Program-made: the position numbers and the translations under genes
Origin: Rhabdophis nuchalis
Lineage: Eukaryota; Chordata; Lepidosauria; Squamata; Natricidae
Assembly: GCA_039707465.1 (NCBI GenBank)
Contig: CM077643.1
Coordinates: 44,148,605-44,212,604 of the forward strand
Direction of reading: 5' to 3'
DNA: 64,000 nucleotides
Shown here: positions 1-12,733 of the stretch, one piece after another
Numbering within the stretch: the first letter of the stretch is position 1
Layout of the letters: each line of letters starts with the position of its first letter
The notes under the pieces: model-generated
Database searches by the model: none
What the model saw: the letters and a program-made list of their open reading frames with translations, nothing else
Told to the model about the DNA's origin: nothing

Positions 1-1127
<1,127 letters not shown>

Positions 1128-2671
1128 AATATTCTGCCTCTTCCATATTTACGGGGATATTTCATTTTTCTAGCAAAAGGGTGGGTGCTAACTTCCTACA
1201 AAGGGATAAGGATGTGACATTATTCAGAACAATGAACTTCTCTGTTTACTATGCCTCCAATCCCTATTTCATAGAAAGGCATTTGAAACCAACCTGCAAT
1301 TATCTTCATAAACTCAAAATGCAGAGAAACACCCAAGAAGCTCAAAAGCAATATGACTAGTGATAATATGTCCCTTTACCACCACAAATGTCTGTTTGTC
1401 CCCAGCATATATTTCCAACATAACTATGCTAGAGGAAGTAGCATAATTTCAGCAAATGTAATTCTAACTCACTAGTAAGAAATGTAATAAAGGAATGATG
1501 CAAAGATTTCTAAAAAGTATTTGACAATGTTACTTGTTAGAGGCTCCCAATGCAACATTGGGAATAATAATAAGACAAATATTCTCATGAACCAGTAAGT
1601 GATTTGAGAATAAAAGACACAGGCAGTTTTCATTATGGAAGCATATGTAAAGTGAGGTCAGCCAAGAATTTAGTTTTGAACTAGGTAGTTGCCTTCACAA
1701 ATAATCTGGAATTAGATTATCAGTAAGTATATTATTGAAGGAAGTAAGAGCAAAAAGAATATTACAAAACTTTCCAAGTTTCTAAAAATAGCAGTATACA
1801 AGTTTGAGGGGTTTTTTTAAAACAGGAAACTCAAAGTTTGCATGTTTTTTCTAGAAAAAAAACCATCATTCTAGGCAGCTTGTAGGTCAAATAGGTATTT
1901 TTTTAAAAAGAATATGAGTTTAGGCTGATAAATTAGAAAAATTCCAATATGATGGCATTTGGGTATCTGAAACTAAAATCCCCAGTAAAATCCACTGCAG
2001 CAGCTGTAACTAAACAATGACTATATCATTGGCAATTTGGACTCTTACATTCAGATCCCAGAACCCATGATTCATACCTCAGTTGTAAAGGACAGCTTTA
2101 ATTAGTCAAATTGTTGCTTTCCTGCTAGCAGGAAATTCCTTCAATTTCTTCACTCCGTCCTTTCATTTTATTCATTATTACCCCACCATTATTATTTTTA
2201 TAAATAACTTTAAGCAGTGAGCTGTGTTGATGCTTTAATGAAGGGAGAAACACATGGTCATTTTGGGCTGGAATCAGCTACAAGATCCTGTGTATGTATT
2301 ATTGAAATCTCTTGAAAACAGTTTCCAGATGCTTATTTGTAATCATGATTGGGGTTTTTTCCTAGCTGCATTCTTCCCCACATTCCAAGTCTACCTTTTC
2401 TCTGGTGAGTAAAAGAATCATCTCCCCACCTTCTCTTTTTCTCTCCTGAGGATTGCCTTGATCATTTTTCATCAAACCTGGATAGGAAATGTAGGAGTGT
2501 TCTCTTTAACATACAAATTGGTTACCAACCTGCCAAGAACGAGGAGGGGGGGGAGGAAGCACAGGCTACTATTTTTATTTTTCGAATTACTCTTTATCTA
2601 ACTTCATCTCAGCAACTTTATTACTTAGCTAAAATAAGGTTTTGGATCATACAAAATCACATGAAGATCAA
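1128..2671. other. Gene-free AT-rich sequence
   Basis: No coding region, RNA gene or clear repeat was recognised. The stretch has short A and T runs only. It may hold old, unrecognisable repeats. Confidence 0.5.
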
Positions 2672-3356
2672 GATCACATGAAGTGTTAATACCACTTTAT
2701 AATGCCTTGGTAAGGCCACGCTTGGAATACTGCATTCAGTTTTGGTTGCCAAAAAGATGTGGAGACTTTAGAATAGTGTTTCTCAACCTTGTCAACTTGA
2801 AGATGTCTGGACTTCAACTCCCAGAATTCGAATGCTGGCTGGGGAATTCTGGGAGTTGAAGTCCAGACATCTTCAAGTTGACAAGGTTGAGAAACACTGC
2901 TCTAGAAAGAGTGCAGAGAAGAGCAACAAAGATGATTAGGGGACTGGAGGCTAAAATATATGAGGAATGGTTGCAGGAGCTGGGTATGTCTAGTTTAATG
3001 AAAATAAGGACTAGGGGAGACAAGGTAGCAGTATTCCAATATCTCAGGGGCTGCCACAAAGAAGAGGGAGTCAAGCTATTCTCCAAAGCACCTGAGGGCA
3101 GAACAAGAAGCAATGGGTGGAAACTAATCAAGGAGAGAAGCAACTTAGAACTGAGGAGAAATTTCCTGACAGTCAGAACAATTAATCAGTGGAACAGCTT
3201 GCCTCCGGAAGTTGTGAATGCCCCAACACTGCAAGTCTTTAAGAAGATGTTGGATAGCCATTTGTCTGAAATGATATAAGGTTTCCTGCCTAGGCAGGGG
3301 GTTGGACTAGAAGACCTCCAAGGTCCCTTCCAACTCTGCTATTGTATTGTATTAAA
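2672..3356 (+). mobile_element. CR1 LINE, 3' end
   Basis: This is a 5'-truncated CR1 copy. Before 2773 it encodes a segment like LVRPRLEYCIQFW, and from about 2900 to a stop at 3277-3279 an open C-terminal RT segment containing LERVQRRATKMIRG and NQWNSLPPEVV. The 3' UTR has the CR1 hallmark text (GGGGGTTGGACTAGA, then CCTTCCAACTCTGCTATTG) and a short TATTG repeat tail. A 126-bp hairpin MITE interrupts it at 2774-2899. Apart from that insertion the visible C-terminal frame is open, so the copy is fairly young, but it lacks the endonuclease and most of the RT. Confidence 0.9.
2774..2899. mobile_element. hAT-type hairpin MITE inserted in CR1
   Basis: The 126-bp element is an almost perfect inverted repeat: GTGTTTCTCAACCTTGTCAA at the left is mirrored by TTGACAAGGTTGAGAAACAC at the right, meeting around a short GCTGG-containing centre. 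The flanks are CTTTAGAA (2766-2773) and CTCTAGAA (2900-2907), an 8-bp target-site duplication with one change, and they fall in CR1 sequence. The 8-bp duplication and CAG-like termini fit a non-autonomous hAT element. It encodes no protein. Confidence 0.85.
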
Positions 3357-3840
3357 ATGTTGATTGTTCTTGTTTTGACTGAAAGGAACAATATTTTTAA
3401 ATGTGACTGTAATCATTTCTTTGTTGGTTGCTAACTTTTTTGAGAGAGTCAGGAATGAATGGAAGCTGGAAAGATTTCCTGATTCCTTGTGTGTGCAGTT
3501 TCTGTTTCTTATGTGTCTTAGTCTAGAAGCAAGATCTTGCTGTTGTGACATGGCTACTGTATATCGCCTTTGGTTTTTTTTAAGACATAATGGCACAGCT
3601 TAACCTCCTGAGACTCTTTCCATTTTCAAAAGCAACTTTCTAAGCTTTGTGATTAAAAAAAAAAAGAATGAAAATTGGTAAATGCTGTCTGCAGGCATCT
3701 CAATCTTAAGTTGACAAAGAAGATAACTTATAGAAATCAGAATTTAGGTATCTCTTTGCTTTTGCTCAGACGTCTGGACAACTACTGAAGTACAGTGGTT
3801 TAATTTATCTGGCCAATATCTAGTTGGAAAACATTTGAAT
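3357..3840. other. Gene-free sequence between CR1 and L2 copies
   Basis: No coding region or repeat family was recognised in this stretch. Confidence 0.5.
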
Positions 3841-4260
3841 TAATCCCTTCGACCAATCCGCTCCCACAGAGAGGGCCTTCTCAGGGTGCCGTCGGCCGGG
3901 CAATGCCAGTTGGCGACACCCAGGGGAAGGGCCTTCTCTGTGGCGGGCCCTACCCTCTGTAACGACTTGCCCCCCGAACTATGCACCATCTCAGACCTCC
4001 GCATCTTCCGCCAGCAATTTAACACGCACGTTTTCCAACAAGCCGGCCTAGCATAACCTCCCGTTTTGACTGTTTTTAGATAGATTTTAATTCGGGGGAT
4101 TTTATACTATTTTAGCACAGGGTATGGGTTTAATAGCTTTTTAAAATTTTGTGTTTTGTTATATTTGTATTGTTTTAAATTTCCTGTGCGCTGCCCTGGG
4201 TCCTTTTTGGAGAAGGTGCGGGGTATAAATTTTATTAAATAAATAAAATAAATAAATAAG
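3841..4260 (+). mobile_element. L2-type LINE, 3' end
   Basis: This piece begins in the last part of the L2 polyprotein (CTCCCACAGAGAGGGCCTTC, then the region encoding the final residues before the stop) and runs through the 3' UTR to GCGCTGCCCTGGGTCC and a tail of AAATA-type repeats ending near 4260. Several frame breaks make the coding part a pseudogene. The terminal motif differs from the copy at 1-1127, so it is a different L2 subfamily. Confidence 0.85.
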
Positions 4261-4668
4261 TATCTGGAAGAAAATTTGGGAACACTCATGTAGGTTTGCT
4301 GCACAAAGGATAGCAAGACTCTGCTCATTAATTAGATGTGGCAGTAAAAAGGATTAAAAAATACCAACTCAAGGGAACAACCAGTTGGCATACAGCATTT
4401 TCTAAGGAAATTGTGGATCATACAAATGTTCTGATAGCAGTTTGAGGAGGAAGTGGGTTGAGAACACTTTTGTTGGCAATGAAACGCCAGAAGCAAAAAC
4501 TCTTTGCACTTTTCATCCTGTTGGTCTCTAGAAGAAAAGTGCAAAGATAAGTGACTCCTTTGTTTTTACTCTGCTTTCCTCTGATTGGAAGTCTGAGACT
4601 CTGAGGTTCTTCCCCTCTTTCTTTCTTCTTCTATCCTCTGCAACAAAGAGAACATATTGAACATTCTT

Positions 4669-4725
<57 letters not shown>

Positions 4726-6009
4726 GCATTATCTATCTGTCTATCCCTCCATCCCTCCATCCATCATCTAGCTAGCTAGCTAGCATGCTTTCTAGTCCCT
4801 TCAGTTTTCTAGCTTTGTGCCCAAGGCAGGACTACAAATCACTGTCTCCTGGTTTCTAGCCAGGTGTCTTAACCATTATATCAAAGTGGCTCACATTTCT
4901 ATTACAAAATATGTTTTTCTAAATTAATTTTTCTTATCCTTTGGGTCTTTAACTAGTTTTCTCTAGATACTCTTAAAGGGTTGGCATTTCTCAAATATTT
5001 ATGCTCTGCTAAATACAAACCTTAGTGAATTAACAGAGGGTTCCAATCAAGGGTTCTTCAAAGTAGTTTGTATACAATGTTAAATGCATGGAAGTTGTTT
5101 ATATAGTAATATGCTACTAGGCTTTGTTGCTTGAGTTGGTCTTTCTTTCGGTTAAGAATAGGATTTTCAGTCTGTTTTTTATGTACTGCTTTTGTACCAC
5201 TGCCGTCTTGAATTCTGAAATTGAACTACTAAAGACATTTTCATATATGCTAAAATGAAAATTCACAATAATTATATAAAAAGAGTGTGATATAGCATAA
5301 TCAGTAAGCTAATGCAGAAGTCTAATTACTATTTGTCCTAGTTAGAGTTGAAGAAGATGAAAACAAGTGAGCAAAGGTTAGATTCCAGAAAATAAACAGC
5401 CAAGACTCTAGAGAGATCCATAAAACAAACATGAATCAAGATAGAAGAATAACACAGAATTAAAAGTTTTAGATACTGCTTCAAGCAGAGGCTTTATGCA
5501 AGAAGTTATAGCCATCCTATCATTATCCTACTCTTTAGTGCTCTTGAAACCTTGAGAGTAAAGATACCAAGATATTCTGTGTTCCTTGCAAGTAAATCTT
5601 TGTACCCAAGATGCTCCTCTCTTTGGTATTTAATATTTGGGTATTCAATCTGATGATGGTACCATTTATATTGATTGGGTATTGATGACACTAGATTAAA
5701 ACTGGAGCAGAGGGCTCTGATGTAGAGCCTATGCTGGGATTAAATTGGATCAACTGATCCATCTTCAAAGCAATCTTCTTCATGTGGGGCCATGACAACC
5801 ATCATCTCTTCCTTCCTCCTCTTACTCCAATTTTAATGATAAAATAGTAGACTGGTCATAATACGGGCTATGGAAATAAGCAGGACATGAACTGTGTGAT
5901 TATCCCAGCAATGGGGAGAATGAGGCAGGATCAGGAGGCACCAGCGTAAACTTCAACTAGACATCAACAGTGGAATAAATGGATTTGGGATCCAGCAGTG
6001 CAGAAGTAA
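4261..6009. other. Gene-free sequence with (TCTA)n microsatellite
   Basis: A TCTA repeat of about 15 units lies at roughly 4668-4725, followed by impure CCATC and TAGC repeats to about 4795. Positions 4820-4885 resemble a reversed tRNA-SINE head. Nothing else was recognised. Confidence 0.55.
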
Positions 6010-6207
6010 AGAGACAGTTTGGTGTAATGGTTTAAGAGACCAGGCTAGAAACTGGGTCTAAAATTTTAATCCTGCCTTTGGTACAAATGCAGTTAGGTGA
6101 CCTTGAGCCAATCACTTCTGTAATTTTAAAATCTTGTCAAAGCTGCAAGGACATATCCAGAGTCAACACTGACTTGAAGACCCCACAACAACAACAACAA
6201 CAACAAT
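6010..6207 (+). mobile_element. tRNA-derived SINE with Bov-B-like tail (old)
   Basis: A decayed tRNA-like head (GTTTGGTGTAATGGTTTAAG at about 6016) is followed by a conserved middle (TGACCTTGAGCCAATCACTT) and a tail containing GAGTCAACACTGACTTGAAG, which resembles the 3' end of Bov-B LINEs as in Sauria-type SINEs. It ends in a CAA repeat at about 6187-6206. Confidence 0.6.
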
Positions 6208-6239
6208 GCAGTGTATCCATGTTAACATACCATCCTGAG

Positions 6240-6566
6240 CAGTGGTGGGATTCGAAATGTTTTACTACCTGTTCAGTGGCCGTAGCTTTGTGGTTTTAGC
6301 ATGGCTTTGTCGGCCTGGCAGAGGAAGGATACTGCAAAATCCCCATTCCCTCCCCACTCCTGGGGGAAGGTTACTGCAAAATCCTCATTCCCTTTCCATC
6401 CCACTAACCTGCTTTCCAGCTCCGTTCCCCTGCTCAGGGCAACAAAAGAAAATCAGCTGGGAGGCAGCGGGGGTGGGGCCAGCCTATTTGCCAGTTCTCC
6501 GAACTACCCAAAATTTCCACCACCGGTTCTCCAGAACCTGTCAGAACTGGCTGAATACCACCTCTG
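6240..6566. mobile_element. hAT-type MITE, CAGTGGTGGG family
   Basis: The left end reads CAGTGGTGGGATTC and the right end GAATACCACCTCTG, an imperfect terminal inverted repeat. The flanks ATCCTGAG (6232-6239) and CTCCTGAA (6567-6574) agree at 6 of 8 positions, an aged 8-bp duplication. The interior repeats a CTGCAAAATCC unit and includes GGTTCTCCAGAACCTGTCAG, also seen in the copies at 14267, 24381 and 38552. The family is non-coding and probably moved by a hAT transposase from elsewhere. Confidence 0.7.
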
Positions 6567-9500
6567 CTCCTGAAGTTGCAAATGGACCGTTTAATGCAGA
6601 ATCATCACTAAATAACAACAAAGGGAGATGCCCAGCTCTTTCTTTGCTTCCCCCTGATGGTTATCCAAATGTTTGCAGTCCGGGAATGCAGTCTACCCAT
6701 GTTTAGCATTCCCTTATAGATGCAGGCCGAATGATCCGTTTCCTTAGTGTAGGCTAGTGTTATGATTAATGTTGACTTTTAACAAGAACAGGGCATCTGT
6801 TAAAACACTGTGAGCTCATTAATGAGTGCCCTCTCCATTCTCTGGGAAAGCTGCTTTCCTTGCCAAGAGGTATGACTCAGCCATTTTGCATGAATCATGC
6901 CTCCTTCCCAATTCAAAGAGCATTGTGCCCAAAGTATTTCTTGTCCAAACATTCTCTATAAAGTTTAGATTCGTTTATTATAAAATCACAGAAATTGTTC
7001 TTTAGTTCCAAGGCTCCCGAACTAGGTTCTTCATCCAGACAGACAGATAAGCAGAGAGTAACATAAATGACTTGTTCCCCTCCCCCCCCAGCATCTGATC
7101 ATTAAAAGTGAACTGCCCCAGGCAATGAAAATGCTTTTACTGTTACAGCCCCAAATCATCTATGGAGTCCATTAAACAATTTTGGGCAAGTCACAATCTC
7201 TCAGCCTAACCGATTTCACAGGATTGTTACAAGGATAATGGAAAGAGATACAAGTGTGCATGTGGGCTTAAGTGTTGGCAAGAATACAGTAAGTGAATAA
7301 CCATTGGATTCCTCTTCTTTGCTATAAATTCATCAAATTTGCTATTAAAACCAGTTGTTAATCATCAATTACATTTTAAGACAATTAACTCTATGAATAA
7401 CGAATGCATGTTCTGTACAGTTGGGTTTGGAATCTACCCAAGTTCCATTCATTGGATCGTCCTATCAGAGAGAGAAAAATCCCTTTCGTCATTGTCATTA
7501 ATTTATTAAATGTGTAAGAAATCTCCAGTGCAGCATCTCCAACACGAAGGTCTGAGACAGAGGTTCCCCAGCTCAAACTGTGATACAGGTAAAAGGTCAG
7601 TTGTAACACTACAGCCCATTAATCTTAGAAGCCCTATCACTTTCTTGGAAATAGTCAGACACCTTTTTAATTATTCCTGATTTGAATCAAGTAGTAATTA
7701 AAAACTGGCCTGCTGGTTTGCTAATGATGTTAAGTAAGTAGCTTATCTCACTCCAACAATTATGTTTTCAATACTCTCCCTCCCTCCCTTCCTTCCTCCC
7801 TCTTTCCTCCTCCTCCTCCTCTTCCTCCCCTTCTCATCATCATCAGATAAAAGGAAACATTGCTCAATCCAGGTTGCTTCATTTTTCTAGCTGGGGTAGT
7901 ACAGAGCAGTCAAGAGCAGCCTGGGGTGGGATCAGGAGACAGAAACAAAGAGCTGCCAAACTATCCAGGAACTACAGGCTAAAATGAAGCAGAAGCAAAG
8001 ACAAAACTAGTGACTGAACTAGAGCAAATGGGTATCAAAGTATCTTTTTCAACTTCTAAGTAAGTTTGAAAAAAGTCTGTATATCAGTGAGAAGACATGC
8101 AATGGACTTGTAGTAAGATTGCACAGTTGTACTTAACCCAGACCAAATGGTCAGTTAACTAAGTTCCAAGGAACCTGTCAAAAACAGCAGTGATTCATTC
8201 AGCCATTAGCTTATTGCCCATTTACATACACAACAACATGCACACTCAGGAAAAGCACCAAGAGGATAGTGAAAAGAAGGACATCTCATGGATTTGCCTC
8301 CCTATAAGAAATTGATTCTTATAGGGAGGCAAAAATTAAAGAATAATGCTTGGAATCTGCTCACATTCATGGCCAGAAAAATGGACTCAGACCAACAAAA
8401 CTTACAGCAGTTGGAGCCCGCAATTGTAGTGCCATAGGTCATCAAAAGACATGGCCTTTCCAGCATTGTACTTTCTACCTTTTATAGTTGTAAGATCTGT
8501 GCCTTGTGTTTAGAATAGCAATTAGGTTTTGAAAAAGGACACTGCCATAGTGTCTCATCATACGAATGAATTCCACTAGCAGTCCTATCCAGGAATAAAA
8601 ACAGCATACTTCAGCATATCAATTCCTGGGGGGGAACAGGAAAAGATAGCTATTTATCATATTTTGGGGGGAGCTTCTTGGAGACATCTATTGGTTGCTT
8701 TTGGAAACAAAAACAGGACTAGAAAGGTTTTACTCTGTTCCAATAATTCTTCTTAGTTATACACGATTGACTTAGACGCATGCATAGCTAACTAGACAGT
8801 ACCCTGAAGCTAATGAGCTTTGTGATTAGATAGAATTCTGTTGAAAATTGAGAGGATAATCTAAAAGTTTCAAGTAAGGTTCATTACAGAGGCCTGCAAT
8901 ATATAAATCTGGATCCATTAGCTTTCAGCTGCTTCACTGGTGATATATCAACACATGAATGAGATTAATACCGTTTTACTCAAAGTTTCCAATCAATTTA
9001 GCATTTTGATCCTTTTTCCATCAGTTGCTTTCAGATAGCAAAAATAATCCATGATTTTCAGGACATAATTTACTTTTATAGTCATATCATGAACTCCCAA
9101 AAGCACAAATGTACCTTTTAGAACATTGAAAAAAATCTATTTAAAAGCTATTCAAAAAGAATAAAAATGTTTGTGAGGGGAAATCCTTTCCAGGACAATC
9201 TTCATCCTCTCCAAATTTGCTTCCAATTAGCATGTTGACTGGATAGGGAACACTGACTAATTTTAGTCAAGGAATTTTGTGTAATTTAAAGAAATAACAT
9301 AGCCAAGTAAGGTAACTATGGATGCATGGAAAATAACTGCCATGTTATTTAGAGCAATTTTCCTGAGTTAATGCTCCCACTTGGTATAAACTTTCAAGTC
9401 CTATGATTTTCAGCTAACATGAGTCATTGTTTATTATCCAGTGTTCATCACAAATTTTTTTGGACAATACGGGTTTCAATATGGGTGTCCATCAAGGCTT

Positions 9501-10027
9501 ATGAGTGGGCCAAAAGCTCTGAGGACAATGGATTCAATGAACTAGATAAGGAAAAGTAGGTCAGCATGTTAGTTTGTTGGTGGAGAATATTCAGGATGTC
9601 TGCAATCTAATTTTGTCCAATCTGTTCCACTGTAGGGTTTTTAGGATACACTGAGTAGGAGGCAACAGAAAAAAAAGTTAATTTTCTCTTCTATCCTGCT
9701 GCTGAAATTTTATTGCTGTCATAGCAACCAAATTAGCTAAAAATAAAAAAGTATTACCTTAAATGGCAAATTCTGGCACACTGCATCCTGTCATCGAATA
9801 TATCCATCTTCAAGTCCCTAATCATGGTTCTGTAACACTCTTCTAAGATGCCACATTTAATTAGCAGAGGAGCTGAAAGCAAGATGTTTGAAGGCCTTCA
9901 AACTGCAGGTTACAAAACCAGATTCTTTATCATTAGGCATTTGGAACAGCTTTTTCTATACACGTTATGTTTAATAAAAAAATAATTATTCCAATTGAAG
10001 ATAATATATGTTGCTCATATGTAACTG
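6567..10027. other. Long gene-free stretch, mostly single-copy in appearance
   Basis: No coding region was recognised across this 3.4 kb. About 7190-7260 resembles the conserved middle of a squamate SINE. Around 7780-7840 there is an impure CCTCC/TCC tract. An exact 18-bp inverted repeat (TTGCCTCCCTATAAGAAT and its complement) lies at about 8295-8332. This is one of the longer stretches that could hold conserved non-coding sequence, but that cannot be judged from one genome. Confidence 0.5.
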
Positions 10028-10188
10028 AAATGTGGAGTCCTTGATGTCCTCTGAGCTTGGCCGTTTGCTTGAAGACACTTTATTACCTGATTCAGTATTG
10101 AACCCAACATTGATGATGTTACCAAGTTGGGTAATGAAATGACTGCAAACAAGTAATCAAGCTCAAAGAGTACCAAGGACTCCACAAA
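10028..10188. repeat. Inverted-arm repeat, Penelope-like terminal-repeat type
   Basis: The left arm (TGGAGTCCTTGATG...GAGCTTGG) is mirrored by the right arm (CAAGCTCAAAGAG...CAAGGACTCCA), with a centre containing GATGATGTTACCAAGTTGGG. The layout and wording resemble the inverted terminal repeats left by vertebrate Penelope-like elements. No coding part is present and the class is uncertain. Confidence 0.4.
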
Positions 10189-10345
10189 AAAATATCATTC
10201 AGGAGATTATATACTCTTGTCTCTTTGCAAATACTTTTGCATACCAGTAGACACAATTTTTTAAAAATTTCTTGACATCCCAGGATTTCATCAGACATTC
10301 TAAAGATTGATCGAATTGATCTTCACACATTTTAGAAGGGTGTTT

Positions 10346-10533
10346 TTGAGTCAGTGTTGACTTCAGACAACTGCCTGGACAAGGCCTAGCTGTTTCCTTG
10401 ACAAGAAATGGCTTGCCATTGTCCCCTTCCTGGCGTTGAGAGAGAATGACTAGCCCAGGACCATCCAACCAGTTTTAGAATTAGAACTCATGGCTTCCCA
10501 TTTCTAGCCTGATGCCTTACCCATCACACCAGA
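10346..10533 (-). mobile_element. tRNA-derived SINE with Bov-B-like tail (minus)
   Basis: Read on the minus strand, the head matches tRNA-SINE text with an unrecognisable A box. The middle contains CAATGGCAAGCCATTTCTTG and the 3' end GAAGTCAACACTGACTCAA, which resembles a Bov-B LINE terminus. It is diverged and 3'-complete. Confidence 0.6.
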
Positions 10534-11154
10534 CTTGTTCTCTTGTCTTATTTATTTATTAATTAAACTTATATGCTGCCCATATCATTAAGCAAAGCAA
10601 GTCTGGGCAACTTTACCCTACTCTGTGTCATATTTATTTATGGAATGTTGTAAATCACAATGGGTTGTGCAGCATAATGAGTCACCATGGGCAAATAAGC
10701 GGCAATATAAATTAATTAATTTATTAAATAATCCATAAGTGTCCAATTTAACATTGCCCAATGTACTAAACTAAAACTAAGCAAATCACATATTGGATTA
10801 TTGCATAGTGTGAAGCAATTTTGTAAATAACCAATAATTTTACCTATATGCCTTTGTCCATTTCCAAATAGATGACAAATTGTGGACCAGAAACGTCCAT
10901 CATGACCTCAGAAACATCCAGTCTGAGTTTTCCAAAACAAATAAAAATGTCACAACTCATTAACTCAGGATCTTTAATGCAAAAAAAAAAAAAAATGGTG
11001 GGTTCAGTTAGGGTACTTGTTAGATACTGTATGTAGTGTTGAGAAAGTAACATTGGTTCATATGTGCTACAATTTCAGAAACATAGTTTCCTTCTGAGAA
11101 AAAAAATGATTTTGTTCCATCAAGTTGATGGTGATTTTAAGTGACCACATAGAT
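10534..11154. other. AT-rich sequence with possible old LINE 3' ends
   Basis: TTATTTATTTATTAATTAAA near 10548 followed by a GCTGCCCA-type motif suggests a reversed, decayed LINE 3' end, and about 10665-10735 looks like a forward one. A poly-A run lies at 10980-10995. No gene was recognised. Confidence 0.4.
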
Positions 11155-11381
11155 CAGTGGTAGTCAACCTGGTCCCTATCGCCCACTAGTGGGCGTTCCA
11201 GTTTTCATGGTGGGTGGTAGGGGTCTTGTCTGATACTGAAACACTTTCCTTTTTTATAATTTAATTGACTTCCCTACTTTATAAATCACCATTACTGTGG
11301 AACTGGTGGGCGGTTAGAAAATTTTATTACTAGCGGAGATACAAAAGTGGGCGGTAGGTATAAAAAGGTTGACTACCCCTG
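11155..11381. mobile_element. hAT-type MITE, CAGTGGTAGTCAACC family
   Basis: The ends CAGTGGTAGTCAACCT and AGGTTGACTACCCCTG form a 16-bp terminal inverted repeat with one mismatch. An exact 8-bp duplication, ACATAGAT, flanks the element at 11147-11154 and 11382-11389. The 227-bp body carries repeated GTGGGCGGT-type motifs and no reading frame. The exact duplication indicates a relatively recent insertion. Confidence 0.88.
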
Positions 11382-11504
11382 ACATAGATAGATCTTCTCC
11401 ATGATGATCTGTCCTAACATGGTGTCAGTGCCACTAGTCAGTCCCAAAATTGCTAGAACTATGCAAAATCCACCTTGAAAAGAGTGAAGAGAAGAACAAT
11501 ATGC

Positions 11505-11757
11505 CAAGAGCCACGGTGGCACAGCGGTTAGAGTCCAGTATTGCAGGCTTCTTCTGTTGACTGTCAGCTGCCTGCAATTTGGCAGTTCGAATCTCACCAG
11601 GCTCAAGGTTGACTCAGCCTTCCATCCTTCCAAGGTGGGTAAAAGGAGGACTCAGATTGTTGGGGGAAATATGCTGACTCTGTAAACCACTTACAGAGGA
11701 CTGTAAAGACTCTAAAGCAGTATATACAGTAAGTCTAAGTACTATTGCTATTGCCAA
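11505..11757 (+). mobile_element. tRNA-derived SINE
   Basis: A polymerase III A box (TGGCACAGCGG, 11517-11527) and B box (GTTCGAATC, 11585-11593) are present at tRNA-like spacing. The body contains GACTCAGCCTTCCATCCTTC and the 3' end a TATTGC repeat. A reversed copy of the same family lies at 33491-33717. The flanks share TGCCAA, a possible short duplication. Confidence 0.8.
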
Positions 11758-11940
11758 AATAGTTTGCAAAAGAGAGATTTTTTCAGGAAACTTTGAAGAT
11801 CTCTGTATCAGGGGTCTTCAAAGAAATTTCTTCTGCTTTGGAGAAATGTAACTTTTAAACACAAAGATGCACTTCTTCCTCTGGCTCAGTCTGTGCAATC
11901 ATTTGTAAATAAACCAGAATCAAAGACATCAGCAAGTATT

Positions 11941-12491
11941 TTTTTTTCAGAAAAACAATTTTTATTGGTTTTACAGGTTATAGAAAAGGAAAGGGGTATA
12001 TAGGGTTCATAAAAAATATTTTGGAGCTTCCATGTCAGGGTTGGTGGTTGCACCCGGGTCTTCATACAAAATATAGTTGATTAAATGGTGGTTAGAGATA
12101 CATATATATCATATATTATAATTCATAAATTCAATCTTTGTTTCATATTGACATCCGTTTCAGGAATGACAGCAATTCAAAGTAAACTTATTTCTGGGAT
12201 CTGAGTCTCTTTGCTATTATATCTTCTTCCTCCTTCCCTCCCGTGGGCGGGGCCATGGCCCCTCCCGTCCCCTCTTGTTCATCTCCCAGGATAGAGGCAT
12301 GCTTTTTGAGAAAGGCCTCCGCCTTTCCTACTGTTTTGATTCTAGTTCTACCTCTATCCCAGAATACCAACATTCCTTCGGGCATTAACCATTTGAACCA
12401 AACTCCGTTTTTGTATAATTTTTTAGACAAGAAGGAGTACTTCCTTCTTGTTTCTCTAATCTTTTTTGGAATTTGCTTCAATATGTTAATG
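11941..12491 (-). mobile_element. L1 relative with ORF1 but no ORF2 (HAL1-like), copy 1
   Basis: On the minus strand the insert runs from an L1-type ORF1 C-terminal domain straight to a stop at 12188-12190, then about 245 bp of 3' UTR with an AATAAA-like signal and an A-rich end. An exact 19-bp duplication, AAAGACATCAGCAAGTATT, flanks it at 11922-11940 and 12492-12510, which defines the insertion and shows target-primed retrotransposition. The encoded segment includes NGVWFKWLMPEG and TVGKAEAFLKKH, typical of the ORF1 C-terminal domain, and ends IAKRLRSQK. No endonuclease or RT lies between the stop and the A-rich end. The copy at 41223-41612 has the same structure. Confidence 0.8.
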
Positions 12492-12564
12492 AAAGACATC
12501 AGCAAGTATTGTGGGTCCAATTGGCAAAAGAAAGCTCAGGACACTATTGGTTGGAAACATGTAG

Positions 12565-12733
12565 GAGAACAGCTTGCCTCCAGAAGTTGTGAATGCCCCA
12601 ATCCTGGAAGTCTTTAAAAAGATGTTAGACAGCCACTTGTCTGAAATGGCATAAGGTTCCTGCCCACGCAGGGGGTTGGACTAGAAGGCCTACAAGGTCC
12701 CTTCCAACTCTGCTATTGTATTGTATTGTAAAG
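12565..12733 (+). mobile_element. CR1 LINE, 3' terminal fragment
   Basis: The fragment starts in the last RT codons (AACAGCTTGCCTCCAGAAGT), passes through the stop and ends with GGGGGTTGGACTAGAAGGCC, CCTTCCAACTCTGCTATTG and a GTATT tail. It is closely similar to the copy ending at 3356. Confidence 0.88.

Noticed and set aside
11505..11600. Functional tRNA gene
   Set aside because: The A and B boxes belong to a SINE head; the sequence does not close a cloverleaf and runs into the SINE body.
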